Source of the DNA: Bacteroidota bacterium | GTDB lineage: Bacteria; Bacteroidota; Bacteroidia; Chitinophagales; Chitinophagaceae | Direction: 5' to 3' | NCBI GenBank assembly: GCA_023386395.1 | Contig: JAEWJV010000137.1 | Span: forward strand, 1 to 12,655 | DNA length: 12,655 nucleotides | In this document: one piece after another, positions 1 to 6,466 of the stretch | How the letters are laid out: each line of letters begins with the position of its first letter | How positions within the stretch are numbered: position 1 is the stretch's first letter | Notes under the pieces: generated by a model | Databases searched by the model: none | What the model was told of the DNA's origin: nothing | What the model saw: only the letters and a program-made list of their open reading frames with translations | Program-made: the position numbers and the translations under genes

Positions 1-1083
1 ATTGAAGAACGGGAATTCGATATGCTGCTCATACAATTCTGCCGTATTACTGCCAAACTGTACGTTGCCCAAATTAAAGCCTTTTTTGCTTGCCCACTGG
101 CCGTGATACCATGGGCCTTCCACAATCCTGACATTGGTTGCAGGGCTTTGTTTTTCTATAGCTTTAAAAGTTTGCCATGCACCAAAACAATCTTCCGCAT
201 CAAACAAACCGCCCACTACCATTACGGCAGGTTTTACATTGTAACAGCCAACCCTTGCATTGCGGGCTTTCCAGAATGCATCGTAAGTTGGATGGCTCAT
301 TAAAGTATCCCAAAACCAAACACTGTCTGCTTTTGCCACAGTAGTTAAATTGGGCAAAGCACCTGTCTTCAAATAATAATCATACTTATTATTAGTGAAA
401 AACTGCTTTGCCTCTGGCCCAACCGTTGTTGGTTTTGGCCTTGGCTTGCCAAAACCTCTGCCGATATAAAACTCATAGGCATCCATGGCAAAGAATGCGC
501 CGTTGTGATGAAAATCATCACCCGCAAACCAATCTGTAACAGGCGCCTGCGGGCTCACTGCTTTTAATGCAGGATGATCGCTTAAAGCCGCTTCTGTTGA
601 ATAAAAACCCGGATAGGAAATGCCCATTACACCAACGTTGCCATTATTACCTGGAATATTTTTTACCATCCAGTCAATGGCATCATACGTGTCGCTGGCT
701 TCATTAATTTCTTTGCCTTTTTTATTGGCATTGAATGGGCGGACATTGGCAAAATCACCTTCGCTCATCCAGCGGCCACGCACATCCTGCGTTACAAATA
801 TGTAGCCTTCATGTACGTATTGTGTAAAATAGCTAAGCCAGTATTTTTTATAATTGTTCTCACCATAGGGCGCACATGAGTAAGGTGTACGTGTTAACAG
901 TATCGGGTGTTTTTCAGCACTGTCATTCGGAATATAAAAAGAAGTGAACAGCTTAACACCGTCACGCATTGGTATATAAATTTCTTTCTTGGTATAATGC
1001 GTAACAAACCATGTTGAATCGATTGTTTGCGCCGGCAGGTTACTGCATACAAACAATAAAATAATAACGATGAACTTTTTCAT
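1..1083 (-). CDS. Secreted CocE/NonD-family (S15-like) serine hydrolase, 3' end cut by window edge
   Basis: The minus frame is open from an ATG at 1083 to the window edge (361 codons, no stop). The N-terminus is a signal peptide (MKK, hydrophobic residues 4-13, likely cleavage after Ala18 in LPA|Q), so the enzyme is exported. The alpha/beta-hydrolase core shows the nucleophile elbow GISYPG (Ser156), a GGLFDAED segment whose Asp295 fits the catalytic acid, and GPWYHG with His327 as the catalytic histidine. An upstream RTPY and QDVRGRWMSEG segment (about residues 65-110) is typical of CocE, glutaryl-7-ACA acylase and alpha-amino-acid ester hydrolases. Known members cleave acyl esters or amides of small substrates; X-Pro dipeptidyl peptidases share the fold. 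The missing C-terminus should carry the jelly-roll domain (about 200-270 residues in the family). Exact substrate is not readable. Divergent from the Dabb gene. Confidence 0.9.
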   Translation of the reverse strand, partial: MKKFIVIILLFVCSNLPAQTIDSTWFVTHYTKKEIYIPMRDGVKLFTSFYIPNDSAEKHPILLTRTPYSCAPYGENNYKKYWLSYFTQYVHEGYIFVTQDVRGRWMSEGDFANVRPFNANKKGKEINEASDTYDAIDWMVKNIPGNNGNVGVMGISYPGFYSTEAALSDHPALKAVSPQAPVTDWFAGDDFHHNGAFFAMDAYEFYIGRGFGKPRPKPTTVGPEAKQFFTNNKYDYYLKTGALPNLTTVAKADSVWFWDTLMSHPTYDAFWKARNARVGCYNVKPAVMVVGGLFDAEDCFGAWQTFKAIEKQSPATNVRIVEGPWYHGQWASKKGFNLGNVQFGSNTAELYEQHIEFPFFN

Positions 1084-1115
1084 AATAGTGATTTAGCGGT
1101 ATAAAATGTGCACAT

Positions 1116-1123
1116 CAAAAATA
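1116..1123 (-). promoter_or_regulatory. Candidate Bacteroidota -7 element for the CocE-family hydrolase
   Basis: Read on the minus strand this is TATTTTTG, an exact fit to TAnnTTTG. It would start transcription near 1110 and give a leader of roughly 25 nt before the ATG at 1083. No good TTTG -33 box is visible at the usual spacing, so this rests on the -7 match and its position. Confidence 0.5.
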
Positions 1124-1152
1124 TTGAATATGATGCATTGAATATTATTTGC

Positions 1153-1160
1153 AATATTTG
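1153..1160 (+). promoter_or_regulatory. Weak candidate -7 element for the Dabb gene
   Basis: AATATTTG matches seven of eight positions of TAnnTTTG and lies about 78 nt before the ATG at 1238. No -33 box is obvious. It is the best plus-strand match in the divergent spacer. Confidence 0.25.
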
Positions 1161-1237
1161 TTTTGCACATAATAGTTCAGAAAGAATATCAATCAATAAA
1201 ATTTCATTTAAATTGTTATTATTTTAATCAACATATC

Positions 1238-1615
1238 ATGAGAAAAATTACATTGCTTGCAGTATGCGTGGCTTTATTTTCAACTTTTTCTATGGCACAA
1301 TCATCAACAAAAATGTTAAGGCATGTTGTTTTATTTGGATGGAAGGCTGGCGCTGATTCAGCAACCATTGATAAAACAGTAAAAGCTTTTGCCGCATTAC
1401 CCGGCAAAATCAGCCAGATAAAAGCCCTTGAATGGGGAACCAATAATAGTCCTGAAAAATTAAACCAGGGTTTAACGCACTGCTTTGTATTGAGTTTTAG
1501 CAGTGAGCATGACCGCGATGCTTATCTTGTGCATCCAGAGCATGTTGCGTTTACCAAAATACTCTCACCCATATTGGATAAAGTAACCGTGGTGGATTAC
1601 TGGGCGCAGCAGTAA
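1238..1615 (+). CDS. Secreted Dabb-domain (stress-responsive alpha/beta barrel) protein
   Basis: 125 residues. I start at the ATG at 1238 rather than at an in-frame upstream codon (1163), because the 1238 start begins a proper signal peptide (MRK, then a hydrophobic run, SMA|Q cleavage after Ala20). Residues about 26-122 match the Dabb fold (PF07876): LRHVVLFGWK at the start, a central FVLSFSS strand, and HPEHVAF near the C-terminus, the conserved 'Y-x-x-HP-x-H' stretch (YLVHPEHVAF). Dabb proteins are ferredoxin-like dimers of varied or unknown function; a few relatives are cyclases (olivetolic acid cyclase), but no catalytic role is asserted. The export signal points to the periplasm. Divergent from the hydrolase and convergent with the DUF1801 gene (84-bp gap, no clear terminator). 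Confidence 0.88.
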   Translation: MRKITLLAVCVALFSTFSMAQSSTKMLRHVVLFGWKAGADSATIDKTVKAFAALPGKISQIKALEWGTNNSPEKLNQGLTHCFVLSFSSEHDRDAYLVHPEHVAFTKILSPILDKVTVVDYWAQQ

Positions 1616-1657
1616 GCTTGGAATTTGAAATTGGGAATCAGGGTGCAACTGATAAAA

Positions 1658-1689
1658 GTTGATAAGTTGATTGGTTGCAATGTTGAAAG
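1658..1689 (+). repeat. Tandem octamer array (GTTG every 8 nt, four units)
   Basis: GTTG starts at 1658, 1666, 1674 and 1682, an exact 8-nt period, with units of the form GTTGATnn/GTTGnAnn. It lies in the 84-bp convergent spacer and ends just before the stop codon of the DUF1801 gene. The same pattern recurs at 2345-2376; AAGTTGATTGGTTG is identical at 1664-1677 and 2343-2356. Confidence 0.75.
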
Positions 1690-1699
1690 ACCTGTTCAC

Positions 1700-2311
1700 T
1701 TATTTCTCATATTTCCAGTTGCGGCTTTTGCCTTCAGCAATCCATTCAACAGCCGTTTCTATGCGCTTGAGTTTTGTAGGTTCTGTTTTGGCTTCGGTTA
1801 TCCAGAGAATATAATCTTTTCTTTTGCCCGGCGGAAAATTATCAAACACAGTTTGCGCCTGTTTATTCTTTTTTAAAGCAGCGGTAAAATCAACAGGTAT
1901 TTCCAAATTAACAGGCGCCGCTTTCTTTGGTTTAATTATTTTAATATTCTCTTCATTCAGCTTCATCGCTTCTTTTATATAAGCCGTCAGTATTTTTTCA
2001 GAAGGAATTTCTTTTACTGATGCTATCCTGCCGAAATTGCCCATACCATCCCTTTCCGAAACCTGCAAAATGCCTTCTGGATCTTTCAGCAATTTAGCTT
2101 TCCAGAACATGAATGAACAATGTTCTTTAAAGGCCGCCATAGCACATAATGTGCTGCCTTTATAATCAAAAAAAGGCATACTCCATTTTATGGTTTCTTC
2201 CACATCAGGACAAGCCTTATGAACTATTTTTCTTAATTGATTTAAAATGGGCTTTGCAAAAACTGCTTTCTTTTCAATGTAGGCATCAATACGTTTATCA
2301 GTGGCCGGCAT
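1700..2311 (-). CDS. DUF1801 / YdeI (OmdA-like) domain protein
   Basis: 203 residues from the ATG at 2311; an in-frame TTG two codons upstream is less likely. Residues about 10-117 resemble DUF1801 (PF08818): the helix with ACPDVEETIKWSMPFFDYKG, then CSFMFWKAKLL. The C-terminal part (about 135-198) resembles the bacteriocin-protection YdeI/OmpD-associated domain (PF13376), with FPPGKRKDYILWITEAKT followed by KRIETAVEWIAEGK. This two-domain order is typical of 'YdeI/OmpD-associated' proteins. YdeI was linked to stress and peptide resistance in enterobacteria, but the biochemical role is unknown, so I assign none here. There is no signal peptide, so it is probably cytosolic. It is a single-gene unit, divergent from hmgA. 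Confidence 0.85.
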   Translation of the reverse strand: MPATDKRIDAYIEKKAVFAKPILNQLRKIVHKACPDVEETIKWSMPFFDYKGSTLCAMAAFKEHCSFMFWKAKLLKDPEGILQVSERDGMGNFGRIASVKEIPSEKILTAYIKEAMKLNEENIKIIKPKKAAPVNLEIPVDFTAALKKNKQAQTVFDNFPPGKRKDYILWITEAKTEPTKLKRIETAVEWIAEGKSRNWKYEK

Positions 2312-2328
2312 AAGCAATAATTTATACT

Positions 2329-2336
2329 CAAATTTA
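2329..2336 (-). promoter_or_regulatory. Candidate -7 element for the DUF1801 gene
   Basis: Minus-strand TAAATTTG fits TAnnTTTG exactly and ends 17 nt before the ATG at 2311, implying a leader of only about 10-12 nt. The upstream -33 region falls inside the GTTG octamer array (2345-2376) and holds no clean TTTG. Confidence 0.45.
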
Positions 2337-2344
2337 TAAAAGAA

Positions 2345-2376
2345 GTTGATTGGTTGAACTGTTGATTGGTTGAAAG
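2345..2376 (+). repeat. Tandem octamer array (GTTG every 8 nt, four units)
   Basis: GTTG starts at 2345, 2353, 2361 and 2369, giving units GTTGATTG, GTTGAACT, GTTGATTG and GTTGAAAG. Same period and same orientation as the array at 1658-1689, so the two arrays bracket the DUF1801 gene. Confidence 0.78.
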
Positions 2377-2395
2377 GTGAGAAAGGGATACATGC

Positions 2396-2419
2396 TTGAA
2401 CTTGTGAATAAGTGAACCA
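2396..2419 (+). repeat. Short octamer-periodic repeat (TTGAA/GTGAA, three units)
   Basis: TTGAA at 2396 and GTGAA at 2404 and 2412 again keep an 8-nt period. The stretch AATAAGTGAAC (2407-2417) is an exact inverted copy of GTTCACTTATT at 1694-1704, which spans the DUF1801 stop codon. Confidence 0.55.
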
Positions 2420-2462
2420 ATTATAACTAACCAGGAATTGGAAACAGCCTGTTTATTTATGC

Positions 2463-2470
2463 TACATTTG
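2463..2470 (+). promoter_or_regulatory. Candidate promoter for hmgA with a long leader
   Basis: TACATTTG is an exact TAnnTTTG match; ATTG at 2437-2440 could serve as a -33 box at 22-nt spacing. Transcription from about 2477 would leave a leader near 155 nt before hmgA, unusually long for this window. A closer promoter may have been missed. Confidence 0.35.
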
Positions 2471-2633
2471 TTGTCAGAAACGATGCATGCCATTCTTTAG
2501 AAATTTTATATACTGGATTGATAAACGCAGGTGGAAATATTTTTTCCTGCTTGCTTCACTTGAATTGTCCTCTCTGTAAGCTGCTCTCTTTATTGATGAT
2601 TCATTTTATTTACAGTCTTTAAAAAAAACTTTT

Positions 2634-3791
2634 ATGCCTTACTATTATACGCTCGGAAATATTCCGCATAAACGCCATACTCAATTTCGCAAACCCGATG
2701 GCGGTTTATATTCAGAACAATTATTCAGCACGGAAGGTTTTAGTAATGATTATGCTTTGCTGTATCACGTGCACCCGCCAACGCGTATTATTCAAACCGA
2801 TGAAGCTGTTGATGTAACGCCGAACATTGCTGAAGAAAAAATGCTGAAGCACCGCAGTTTTGAAGGCTTTAATGTCAGGCCTCAAAACGATTTTCTTAAA
2901 AGCCGTACACCCATTTTAGTGAATAGCGATTGTACCATCACTTTAGCTGCACCAAAAGGCGGAACAGAAAATTATTTTTATAAAAATGCCGATGCCGACG
3001 AAGTGATTTTTGTGCATGAAGGCAGCGGTTCTGTTTTTACACAATATGGAGAGTTGCCTTTTGGTTATGGCGATTACATTGTTTTGCCAAGAGGAACTAT
3101 TTATCAAATACAATTTACTGATGAGAATAACAGGTTATTTATTGTTGAATCGCATCATCCCATACGGTTTCCAAAAAAGTATTTAAGTAAATATGGCCAG
3201 TTGATGGAGCATTCTCCATATTGTGAACGCGATATACGCCCGCCGCAAAATTTAAAAACATTTGATAAGCCTGGTGATTTTATCATTAAAACAAAAAAAC
3301 AAAACCAGTTATACGGTATTCATTATGGTCACCATCCTTTTGATGTGGTTGGGTGGGATGGCTGTTGTTATCCATTCATTTTTTCCATACACGATTTTGA
3401 ACCCATAACCGGCCGCGTACATCAGCCGCCACCTGTACATGAAACCTTTGAAACAAATGCTTTTGTATTATGCAGTTTTGTGCCGCGTTTGTTCGATTAC
3501 CATCCGCAAAGCATTCCTGCACCTTACAATCACAGCAATATAGACAGTGATGAAGTGATTTATTACGTGGCCGGTGATTTTATGAGCCGCAAAAATGTTA
3601 CACGGGGCATGATAACCTTGCATCCGGCGGGCATTCCGCACGGGCCGCATCCGGGCGCTGTTGAAAAAAGTATTGGTGCGAAGGAAACAGAAGAACTGGC
3701 AGTAATGGTTGATACATTCAGGCCTTTAATGCTTACGCAGGCTGCGCTTGAAATTGAGAACCCGGGTTATATTATGAGTTGGGCAGAATGA
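2634..3791 (+). CDS. hmgA: Homogentisate 1,2-dioxygenase
   Basis: 385 residues. The enzyme opens the ring of homogentisate with O2 to give maleylacetoacetate, using a non-haem Fe(II), in cytosolic tyrosine/phenylalanine catabolism. The sequence has the family's paired cupin layout: N-terminal YALLYHVHPPT (about 40-50), a cupin strand with DEVIFVHEGSGSV (122-134), and the C-terminal metal-binding region. By alignment to the human ligands His335, Glu341 and His371, the likely iron ligands are His300 (PYNHSN), Glu307 (DSDEVIYY) and His336 (GIPHGPHPG). It is shorter than human and proteobacterial forms (about 430-445 residues), as expected for the compact bacterial type. No fumarylacetoacetase, isomerase or 4-hydroxyphenylpyruvate dioxygenase lies nearby. 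The next gene is 61 bp downstream but has its own promoter. Confidence 0.95.
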   Translation: MPYYYTLGNIPHKRHTQFRKPDGGLYSEQLFSTEGFSNDYALLYHVHPPTRIIQTDEAVDVTPNIAEEKMLKHRSFEGFNVRPQNDFLKSRTPILVNSDCTITLAAPKGGTENYFYKNADADEVIFVHEGSGSVFTQYGELPFGYGDYIVLPRGTIYQIQFTDENNRLFIVESHHPIRFPKKYLSKYGQLMEHSPYCERDIRPPQNLKTFDKPGDFIIKTKKQNQLYGIHYGHHPFDVVGWDGCCYPFIFSIHDFEPITGRVHQPPPVHETFETNAFVLCSFVPRLFDYHPQSIPAPYNHSNIDSDEVIYYVAGDFMSRKNVTRGMITLHPAGIPHGPHPGAVEKSIGAKETEELAVMVDTFRPLMLTQAALEIENPGYIMSWAE

Positions 3792-3801
3792 AAAATAATA
3801 A

Positions 3802-3832
3802 TTAGATTTTATTTAAAATATTTTTAGATTTG
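3802..3832 (+). promoter_or_regulatory. Promoter of the outer-membrane beta-barrel gene
   Basis: TAGATTTG at 3825-3832 is an exact TAnnTTTG -7 box, and TTAG at 3802-3805 (three of four of TTTG) sits at exactly 19-nt spacing. The predicted start near 3838 gives a leader of about 14 nt before the ATG at 3853. This separates the gene from hmgA as a transcription unit. Confidence 0.6.
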
Positions 3833-3852
3833 CCTAAATTTATTTAAAATAT
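3808..3852 (+). repeat. 14-nt direct repeat bracketing the -7 box
   Basis: TTTATTTAAAATAT occurs at 3808-3821 and again at 3839-3852, 31 nt apart, about three helical turns. One copy fills the -33/-7 spacer; the other runs from the transcription start to the start codon. This placement would suit a repressor, but low complexity may explain it. Confidence 0.5.
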
Positions 3853-4614
3853 ATGTCTAAGTATATTGGCCCGGGTATAATTATATTCCTGTTCAGCCAT
3901 ATCAATACTTTTTCACAGGAAAGAATTGCTACCGACAGGCCTGATCAGACAGAAACAGCAACACTTGTTCCCAAAAATTATTTCCAGGGGGAATTTGGTT
4001 TTGGAAGAATATCGATACATGGTAATGATTATACGTTAGTTCATCCAACTGCATTGCTTAAATATGGCTTAGCCAAAAATTTTGAATTAAGATGTGAAGG
4101 GAATTTTATTACGGAATATAAGCAACTGATACCGCAACCTAAAACTACCACAGGCTTTGAGCCTTTGCAGGTTGGATTAAAAGCTGCACTTTTTGAGGGG
4201 AAAAATATTATTCCTAAAGCTTCTCTTATAACACACATTGCCTTGCCTTTTCTTGCAACGAAGAAATTTGAAGCGCAACATATTGCACCATCTTTTATGC
4301 TTGTGATGGATAATGATATTACAAACACGATGGACATCGGCTATAATTTTGGAGCCGTGTGGGATGGTTTTTCAATAACCCCTGAATGGATTTATACTAT
4401 GTCTTTTGGGTTTGATATAGGCAAAAAGCTTTCGGGTTACATGGAAGCATTTGGTTCTTTCCAAAAAAATGAACCTGCAAAGCACAGTATTGATGGCGGC
4501 TTATGTTATTATATCGGCAACGATGTAAAGTTAGATGTATATGCAGGTTCCGGCGTTTCCAGACATGCAGGTAATAACTTTTTTGGAGTTGGAATTTCAT
4601 TCAGGTTTAAGTAA
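3853..4614 (+). CDS. Outer-membrane beta-barrel 'transporter' family protein (MetA-pathway-like, PF13557)
   Basis: 253 residues. Signal peptide: hydrophobic residues 8-17 and probable cleavage near Ser21/Gln22. The mature protein opens with ATDRPDQTETATLVPK followed by YFQGEFGF, a characteristic start for the Bacteroidota proteins annotated 'transporter', related to the putative MetA-pathway of phenol degradation family (PF13557). The rest alternates short amphipathic strands and turns, ending in GVGISFRFK, a typical terminal beta-strand. Such proteins are expected in the outer membrane; substrate and transport role are not established. Placement behind hmgA hints at aromatic metabolism, but a separate promoter weakens that link. 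A terminator overlaps the stop codon. Confidence 0.82.
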   Translation: MSKYIGPGIIIFLFSHINTFSQERIATDRPDQTETATLVPKNYFQGEFGFGRISIHGNDYTLVHPTALLKYGLAKNFELRCEGNFITEYKQLIPQPKTTTGFEPLQVGLKAALFEGKNIIPKASLITHIALPFLATKKFEAQHIAPSFMLVMDNDITNTMDIGYNFGAVWDGFSITPEWIYTMSFGFDIGKKLSGYMEAFGSFQKNEPAKHSIDGGLCYYIGNDVKLDVYAGSGVSRHAGNNFFGVGISFRFK

Positions 4615-4633
4615 GCCTGAACGAAATTTTTTT
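4600..4633 (+). terminator. Intrinsic terminator overlapping the stop codon of the beta-barrel gene
   Basis: Arms TTCAGGTTT (4600-4608) and AAGCCTGAA (4613-4621) form a 9-bp stem with one G·U pair and a 4-nt loop. Five bases later comes a run of seven T (4627-4633). The TAA stop (4612-4614) lies in the loop and descending arm, so the terminator is partly coding sequence. Confidence 0.72.
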
Positions 4634-4733
4634 AAAGAAATATTGATGAATGCTGCGCGATTCCTTTGCTTGCATTCAGGCTGTATTTATGCGCAGAATA
4701 ATATTTATCGCTTGTTGTTCATGCGCTGGACGC

Positions 4734-6257
4734 TTACTCAGCTTGCCTTTCAGGCCGCATTTGAGGAAAGAATAAAACATCCTGTATAGAAGGTTGGTTT
4801 GTCATCAGCATACATAAACGATCAATGCCAATGCCAATGCCACTTGTGGGCGGCATACCATATTCCAGCGCACGTAAAAAATCTTCATCAATATACATAG
4901 CTTCATCATCGCCGCGTTCCATTAAACGGCTTTGCTCTTCAAAACGTTCACGCTGATCAACAGGATCATTTAATTCTGTATAAGCATTGGCAAGTTCTTT
5001 ACCATTAATCATCAGTTCAAATCTTTCAACCAAACCAGGCTTACTACGGTGCTTTTTGGTAAGCGGGCTCATTTCAACAGGATAGTCAATAATAAACGTG
5101 GGCTGAATAAAATTACCTTCTGCTTTCTCGCCAAAAATCGTATCAATCAGTTTGCCTTTGCCCATGCTTTTATCAACTTCAAGATGCAGTTGCTTACACA
5201 CCTCATACAACTGTTCTTCATTCATTTCACTTACCTCAAAACCCGTATATTCTTTAATGGCATCATAAATGCTGATGCGTTTAAAAGGCGCTTTAAAACT
5301 GATAATGTTATCGCCAACCTGTACTTCGGTTGTGCCGTGCAAAGCCAAAGCAATTTGTTCAAATAACTGCTCGGTTGTTTCCATCATCCAGAAATAATCT
5401 TTGTAAGCTGTGTACCATTCAAGAATAGTAAATTCCGGATTATGCGTTCTGTCCATGCCTTCATTCCTGAAGTCGCGGCTGAATTCATACACCCAGTCAA
5501 ACCCGCCAACAATCAGTCTTTTTAAATACAATTCATTGGCAATGCGCAAATACAGAGGAATATCCAGCGCGTTATGATGCGTAACAAACGGCCTTGCCGC
5601 CGCCCCACCCGGAATAGGTTGTAATACCGGTGTTTCCACTTCAAAGGCGCCACGTTCATTTAAAAACTGACGTATGGTATTAATGAGTTTGGTGCGTTTT
5701 ACAAATGTGTCTTTAATTTCAGGCTGAACAATAAGGTGCGCATAACGCTGGCGATAACGAAATTCAGGATCTGTTACTTCATCATATACATTGCCTTCGT
5801 CGTCGCGCTTTACAACCGGTAATGGTTTCAGTGATTTGGAAAGCAGTGTAAAGCTTTTGGCATGAACGGAAATTTCCCCGGTGCGTGTTACAAAAACAAA
5901 ACCCGTAACACCAATGATATCGCCTAAATCAATTAAATGTTTTATTACTTCATCAAATAATGTTTTGTCTTCGCCGGGGCAAACGTCGTCTTTGCGCACA
6001 TATAATTGAATAATGCCTTTGCTGTCCTGTATCTTAATAAAAAACACCTTGCCTTTATCATTAATGCTCATTATTCTTCCGGCAACGCATATATCAGCAA
6101 ACTGCTCTTTTGTTTCTTCCGTAAAAGCATTTTTTATATCGGATGAATAATGGGTTACGGAATAAAGCGGTGCAGGGTAAGGATTAATGCCTAACGCTTC
6201 AAGTTTTTCTAATTTATTTCTGCGGATAATTTCCTGCTCAGACAATTGCGCGCTCAT
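4734..6257 (-). CDS. lysS: Lysine--tRNA ligase (class II)
   Basis: 507 residues, the usual length. It activates lysine with ATP and charges tRNA-Lys in the cytosol. The N-terminal anticodon-binding OB fold spans about 55-145 (VAGRIMSINDKGKVFFIKIQD). The class II catalytic domain follows: motif 1 around 195-212 (FLNERGAFEVETPVLQ), the lysine-site PGGAAARPF (216-224), motif 2 with FRNEG (263-267) and THNPEFTILEWY (271-282), and motif 3 GIGIGIDR (473-480) with its ATP-binding Arg480. ELANAYTELNDP (421-432) is also a LysRS signature. All key segments are intact. ATG at 6257 is preceded by a good promoter; the gene is convergent with the beta-barrel gene and appears to be monocistronic. Confidence 0.98.
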   Translation of the reverse strand: MSAQLSEQEIIRRNKLEKLEALGINPYPAPLYSVTHYSSDIKNAFTEETKEQFADICVAGRIMSINDKGKVFFIKIQDSKGIIQLYVRKDDVCPGEDKTLFDEVIKHLIDLGDIIGVTGFVFVTRTGEISVHAKSFTLLSKSLKPLPVVKRDDEGNVYDEVTDPEFRYRQRYAHLIVQPEIKDTFVKRTKLINTIRQFLNERGAFEVETPVLQPIPGGAAARPFVTHHNALDIPLYLRIANELYLKRLIVGGFDWVYEFSRDFRNEGMDRTHNPEFTILEWYTAYKDYFWMMETTEQLFEQIALALHGTTEVQVGDNIISFKAPFKRISIYDAIKEYTGFEVSEMNEEQLYEVCKQLHLEVDKSMGKGKLIDTIFGEKAEGNFIQPTFIIDYPVEMSPLTKKHRSKPGLVERFELMINGKELANAYTELNDPVDQRERFEEQSRLMERGDDEAMYIDEDFLRALEYGMPPTSGIGIGIDRLCMLMTNQPSIQDVLFFPQMRPERQAE

Positions 6258-6293
6258 TGTAATGTATATTCTGAATTTATGATTTATGATAAA

Positions 6294-6307
6294 CGGTTAC
6301 TTAACCG
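6294..6307. repeat. Palindrome at the predicted lysS transcription start
   Basis: CGGTTACTTAACCG has 6-bp arms and a 2-nt centre and coincides with the expected start site (about 6306). A second palindrome with the same half-site, AACCGGTT, lies at 6351-6358 on the far side of the promoter. Confidence 0.5.
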
Positions 6308-6312
6308 GGCGG

Positions 6313-6344
6313 CAAATATAAGCCAACAGAAAGTTTGCTGCAAT
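6313..6344 (-). promoter_or_regulatory. Promoter of lysS
   Basis: On the minus strand ATTG (6344-6341) is followed after 20 nt by TATATTTG (6320-6313), an exact -7 element with three of four -33 bases. The leader to the ATG at 6257 would be about 50 nt. Confidence 0.65.
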
Positions 6345-6410
6345 TGGATAAACCGGTTCTTAAAAAACGGGGGAGAAGATGGAGAGGAAAACCGTAATTA
6401 GTTTTATAAT

Positions 6411-6441
6411 AAAAACCGGCCCAGATTAATACCTGGGCCAG
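6411..6441 (-). terminator. Intrinsic terminator of the 6467-7054 gene
   Basis: On the minus strand CTGGCCCAG (6441-6433) pairs with CTGGGCCGG (6424-6416), a 9-bp GC-rich stem with one G·U pair and an 8-nt loop, followed directly by TTTTT (6415-6411) and more A/T. It starts about 25 nt after the stop codon and isolates the gene from lysS. Confidence 0.85.
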
Positions 6442-6466
6442 CCGGAAATGTTTTAAAAAAGATGAT

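Larger units (their letters stand above)
2312..2633. other. Gene-free divergent spacer between the DUF1801 gene and hmgA
   Basis: No plausible gene: the 83-codon minus frame here has no family features and overlaps the repeats. The spacer holds the DUF1801 promoter candidate, octamer repeats (2345-2376, 2396-2419), a candidate promoter towards hmgA (2463-2470) and a weak imperfect hairpin (arms GCAGG 2527-2531 and CCTGC 2546-2550) in what would be the hmgA leader. A run of eight A residues lies just before the hmgA ATG. Confidence 0.6.

Noticed and set aside
22..303. Plus-strand open frame of 93 codons
   Set aside because: It is antisense to the CocE-family hydrolase, whose catalytic motifs make the minus strand clearly coding; no family features in the plus frame.
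1658..1689. Possible CRISPR array in the GTTG or AAGTC repeats
   Set aside because: Units are 8 nt and directly adjacent with no spacers, and no cas gene is present.
2242..2493. Minus-strand frame of 83 codons upstream of the DUF1801 gene
   Set aside because: It overlaps the DUF1801 start and the octamer arrays, and its translation looks like repeat-derived low-complexity sequence with no recognisable domain.
2527..2550. Hairpin with arms GCAGG and CCTGC as a terminator or riboswitch
   Set aside because: The stem is imperfect, the T-run is inside rather than after the stem, and no known riboswitch core is seen.
4535..4789. Plus-strand frame of 84 codons
   Set aside because: It overlaps the ends of the beta-barrel gene and lysS and runs through a terminator; shadow frame.
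5049..5366. Plus-strand frame of 105 codons
   Set aside because: Entirely antisense to the catalytic domain of lysS, whose motifs are intact.
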